The translations under genes were made by a program, and so were the position numbers. A DNA stretch of 34,022 bases from Oceanobacillus luteolus. GTDB taxonomy: Bacteria; Bacillota; Bacilli; Bacillales; Amphibacillaceae. Shown one piece after another: positions 32,596 to 34,022 of the stretch; position 1 is the first letter of the stretch; each line of letters opens with the position of its first letter. Location: contig NZ_JAMBON010000036.1 in the NCBI RefSeq assembly GCF_023715655.1, positions 1-34,022 on the forward strand. Direction: 5' to 3'. The notes under the pieces are model-generated. The model did not search any database and was not told the origin of the DNA. It saw nothing but the letters and a program-made list of their open reading frames with translations.

Positions 32596-33054
32596 ATGAC
32601 ATTAGTAGGTATCGGAGTATTATTAATCGGAGTAGCATTTTTTATCTTAGCGATTTTCTTAGGGCATACATTAAATAATCTGGCTGGTGTCCTCGGTGGC
32701 ATTGACAAGACAATGAAGCAGCTTCCTGAAAAATTGGATGATGTGATGATGGAAACGACTAATATGATACGTGAAAGTAATAATACACTAGCAGATGTAA
32801 ATGAGAAAATGACTCAATTAAGTCCGCTATTCTACATCGTAGGAGATGTAGGGAACGCGACAAGAAAATTCACTTCTTCTTTAGTTGATGTAACGGAAAC
32901 GATGAAACAAAAAACAGAAGAAGGTAAAGGAATTGCTGATAAAAATAAAATTGGAGGACTGTACGGTTCTTTTGCATTAGGCTATTATCTGTTGAAACGT
33001 CGTCAGCAGTTCGCGGGAGACCGTACTAAAGGGGAATTCACAGGTGGAAATTAA
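32596..33054 (+). CDS. DUF948 (YtxG-like) membrane-anchored protein, second copy
   Basis: The product (152 aa) repeats the layout of its neighbour: a membrane helix (about 4-24, GIGVLLIGVAFFILAIFLG) and then a helical stalk (MKQLPEKLDDVMMETTNMIRESNNTLADVNEKM). The primary sequences have diverged, so this is an old duplication or a heteromeric pair. The C-terminal third (YLLKRRQQFAGDRTKG) is basic. GAGAGG precedes the ATG. It overlaps the next small gene by 11 bases. Confidence 0.8.
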   Translation: MTLVGIGVLLIGVAFFILAIFLGHTLNNLAGVLGGIDKTMKQLPEKLDDVMMETTNMIRESNNTLADVNEKMTQLSPLFYIVGDVGNATRKFTSSLVDVTETMKQKTEEGKGIADKNKIGGLYGSFALGYYLLKRRQQFAGDRTKGEFTGGN

Positions 33055-33274
33055 AGGCCGTATTTTTTCTCTTGTTGGCGGACTTCTCAGTGGTATAGCC
33101 ATTGGAGTTTTTTCGAATTATCGAGATCGCAAAACCGTTGAACCGTCTATCCTCGATAAAGCTAGAGCGTTGGAAAATAAGATTTATCAAGATGGTGAAA
33201 AGCAGGCATTGTTGCTTGCAAAAATAAAACAAGAAGCAAAGCTTAAAGCAGCAATGAATGCAGAGCGTGAATGA
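33044..33274 (+). CDS. Small YtxH-like protein
   Basis: The 76-aa product begins with a short hydrophobic, glycine-rich helix (GRIFSLVGGLLSGIAIGVFS) followed by a charged helical tail (KQEAKLKAAMNAERE). Position after DUF948 genes and this shape fit a shortened YtxH-type protein, though the typical YtxH phrase APKSGKE is missing. GTG at 33044 follows AGGGG by about 9 bases and overlaps the upstream stop. A strong terminator follows, so the three genes form one operon. Confidence 0.65.
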   Translation: MEIKGRIFSLVGGLLSGIAIGVFSNYRDRKTVEPSILDKARALENKIYQDGEKQALLLAKIKQEAKLKAAMNAERE

Positions 33275-33280
33275 AGTATG

Positions 33281-33313
33281 AAATGCATGGTGATTACACC
33301 ATGCATTTTTTTG
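33281..33313 (+). terminator. Terminator of the ytx-like operon
   Basis: AAATGCATGGTG pairs perfectly with CACCATGCATTT around an ATTA loop, followed by a T run. Confidence 0.92.
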
Positions 33314-33365
33314 TGTTTACGAGAGGGCGCTTCCTAGAATAATCACTGGAGTTGTATTAAATGTA

Positions 33366-33417
33366 ATTTATATATTGCATTATTCCATATATATGTTATA
33401 TAATGTAATATATAAAT
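33366..33417. promoter_or_regulatory. Promoter and inverted-repeat operator of the XRE gene
   Basis: ATTTATATATTGCA (33366-33379) is inverted as TGTAATATATAAAT (33404-33417), 13 of 14 bases matching. The arms coincide with the -35 (TTGCAT, 33375-33380) and -10 (TATAAT, 33399-33404; 18-base spacer). A repressor bound to both arms would close the promoter, so autoregulation by the downstream XRE protein is likely. Confidence 0.6.
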
Positions 33418-33439
33418 GACATTCGAGAGGAAATCACAT

Positions 33440-33658
33440 GTGGAGAATAATGTAAAAGTGGCGAGGGTGCAAGCTGATCTTACGCAGCAACAGTTGGCAG
33501 ATAAAGTTGGTGTCACTCGTCAGACCATCAGTTTAATTGAAAAAGGGAAGTATAATCCAACCTTGAAATTATGTTTGGCAATCTGTCATGCAGTTGATAA
33601 GACGCTGGACGAAATTTTTTGGTTAAATAAGGAGAGTGAGAAAGATGGAAAAAATTAA
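33440..33658 (+). CDS. XRE-family transcriptional regulator
   Basis: The 72-aa product is essentially one Cro/CI helix-turn-helix: RVQADLTQQQLADKVGVTRQ, then TISLIEKGKYNPTLKLCLAI, ending DKTLDEIFWL. GTG at 33440 has AGAGG 9 bases upstream; the longer frame from 33416 would start inside the operator. Such mini-XRE genes are commonly coupled to a small membrane protein in Firmicutes, as here (14-base overlap). It probably represses its own promoter. Confidence 0.88.
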   Translation: MENNVKVARVQADLTQQQLADKVGVTRQTISLIEKGKYNPTLKLCLAICHAVDKTLDEIFWLNKESEKDGKN

Positions 33659-33908
33659 AGATGAACGGTTAAAGTTAAAAAATCTGGAAAACATTCGTAT
33701 CGCTTTTATTATTCAGACCTTTGGTATTGTCGCTATTTTAGTGTTTGACTTCGTTTCAAAAGGGATGGAGGAAATGACTGGTAATCCCTTGTGGATTGTA
33801 TTTCTAATAACGATGGTTGCATTTTCCTACCTGTCAATGAATATTAGTATTGAATACGAAAAGCCGAGGAAATCACCTAAAAAGAGCTTAGGTATTAGAC
33901 TGACATAG
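33645..33908 (+). CDS. Small two-span membrane protein, unknown function
   Basis: I do not recognise a named family. The product (87 aa) has a charged N-terminus (MEKIKDERLKLKNLENIR), two membrane helices (about 20-38 and 49-67) and a basic tail (EKPRKSPKKSLGIRLT). AGGAG precedes the ATG at 33645, and it overlaps the XRE gene's end. Coupling to the XRE gene suggests that the pair acts together, for example with the membrane protein modulating the regulator. Confidence 0.7.
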   Translation: MEKIKDERLKLKNLENIRIAFIIQTFGIVAILVFDFVSKGMEEMTGNPLWIVFLITMVAFSYLSMNISIEYEKPRKSPKKSLGIRLT

Positions 33909-33936
33909 CAATTTGAGACAATAATAAAACACCTTC

Positions 33937-34022
33937 TTAGGCTGCCATTCCACGAAATTCTATTGGAGATTGGTAGCCTAATTTTTCTTGAATACGCTCT
34001 TCATTATAATGCTTCATAAATA
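33937..34022 (-). CDS. C-terminus of an IS3-family transposase OrfB (partial)
   Basis: The minus strand reads HYNEERIQEKLGYQSPIEFR followed by GMAA and a stop. This is the characteristic end of IS3-family OrfB proteins (YN..R.Q..L...P..YR). The rest of the gene lies right of the window. It is a different element from the one at 125-1630: its flank (33905-33936) lacks the TGATATGCTCCCC terminal sequence seen there. The element's end probably lies within 33908-33936, right after the small membrane protein gene. Confidence 0.85.
   Translation of the reverse strand, partial: FMKHYNEERIQEKLGYQSPIEFRGMAA

Noticed and set aside
33937-34022. Missing C-terminus of the left IS3 copy, implying one split element
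   Set aside because: The end sequence next to this fragment does not match the terminal sequence at 1618-1630, so it is a separate element.

Overview
The window is low-GC Firmicutes DNA and most resembles the family Bacillaceae. Ribosome binding sites are strong and AGGAGG-like, and GTG and TTG starts occur. The gene families are typical of Bacillus relatives: Bce-type transporter, bdbDC-cadA, XylR-like ROK repressors, YtxG/YtxH, UxaC and an FGGY gluconokinase. No rRNA, tRNA, CRISPR array or phage module is visible. The genus cannot be fixed from sequence alone.

Layout: 1-1630 is a nest of insertion sequences. The 5' end of a probable IS256-type element lies in the C-terminal part of an IS3/IS150-group element. 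1655-4388 (minus) is a two-component system, with a phased array of TCTTA direct repeats (4454-4553) between it and a divergent YiiX/NlpC-P60-like gene. 5265-6630 (minus) holds a DMT permease and a hotdog thioesterase. 6783-11206 (plus) is a complete BceRSAB-like peptide-antibiotic sensing and detoxification module, with a textbook BceR-type operator at 8459-8472. 11368-12360 is a luciferase-like flavin oxidoreductase. 12427-16554 is a divergent metal/thiol locus: cadA and a CmtR-like ArsR sensor on the minus strand, bdbDC on the plus strand, with two identical 22-bp palindromes between them. 16617-18558 holds a Nudix hydrolase, a serine hydrolase and a YuxK/DCC protein.

18830-28853 is the most interesting part. 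It contains 6-phosphogluconate dehydrogenase (gnd), two tandem XylR-like ROK repressors, uxaC, a LarA-family (DUF2088) protein, a UxuB-like SDR and a gluconokinase (gntK). There is no mannonate dehydratase, KDG kinase or KDPG aldolase. The simplest reading is an alternative hexuronate route: glucuronate -> fructuronate (UxaC) -> D-mannonate (SDR) -> D-gluconate (C2 epimerisation by a nickel-pincer LarA-like enzyme) -> 6-phosphogluconate (GntK) -> ribulose-5-phosphate (Gnd). The first ROK gene and uxaC carry the same operator, TTTGTTTRGCRAACAAA, and a degenerate copy precedes the LarA-like gene. cre-like sites suggest catabolite control.

29022-31024 is a Yip1-like membrane protein plus an HlyD-type adaptor with an acidic 12-residue tandem repeat, apparently without their ABC partner. 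31064-31915 (minus) is a YihY/BrkB membrane protein. 32117-33274 is a YtxG-YtxG-YtxH-like stress operon. 33440-33908 is an XRE regulator plus a small membrane protein. The window ends in the C-terminus of a second IS3-family transposase, so it has IS elements at both edges.
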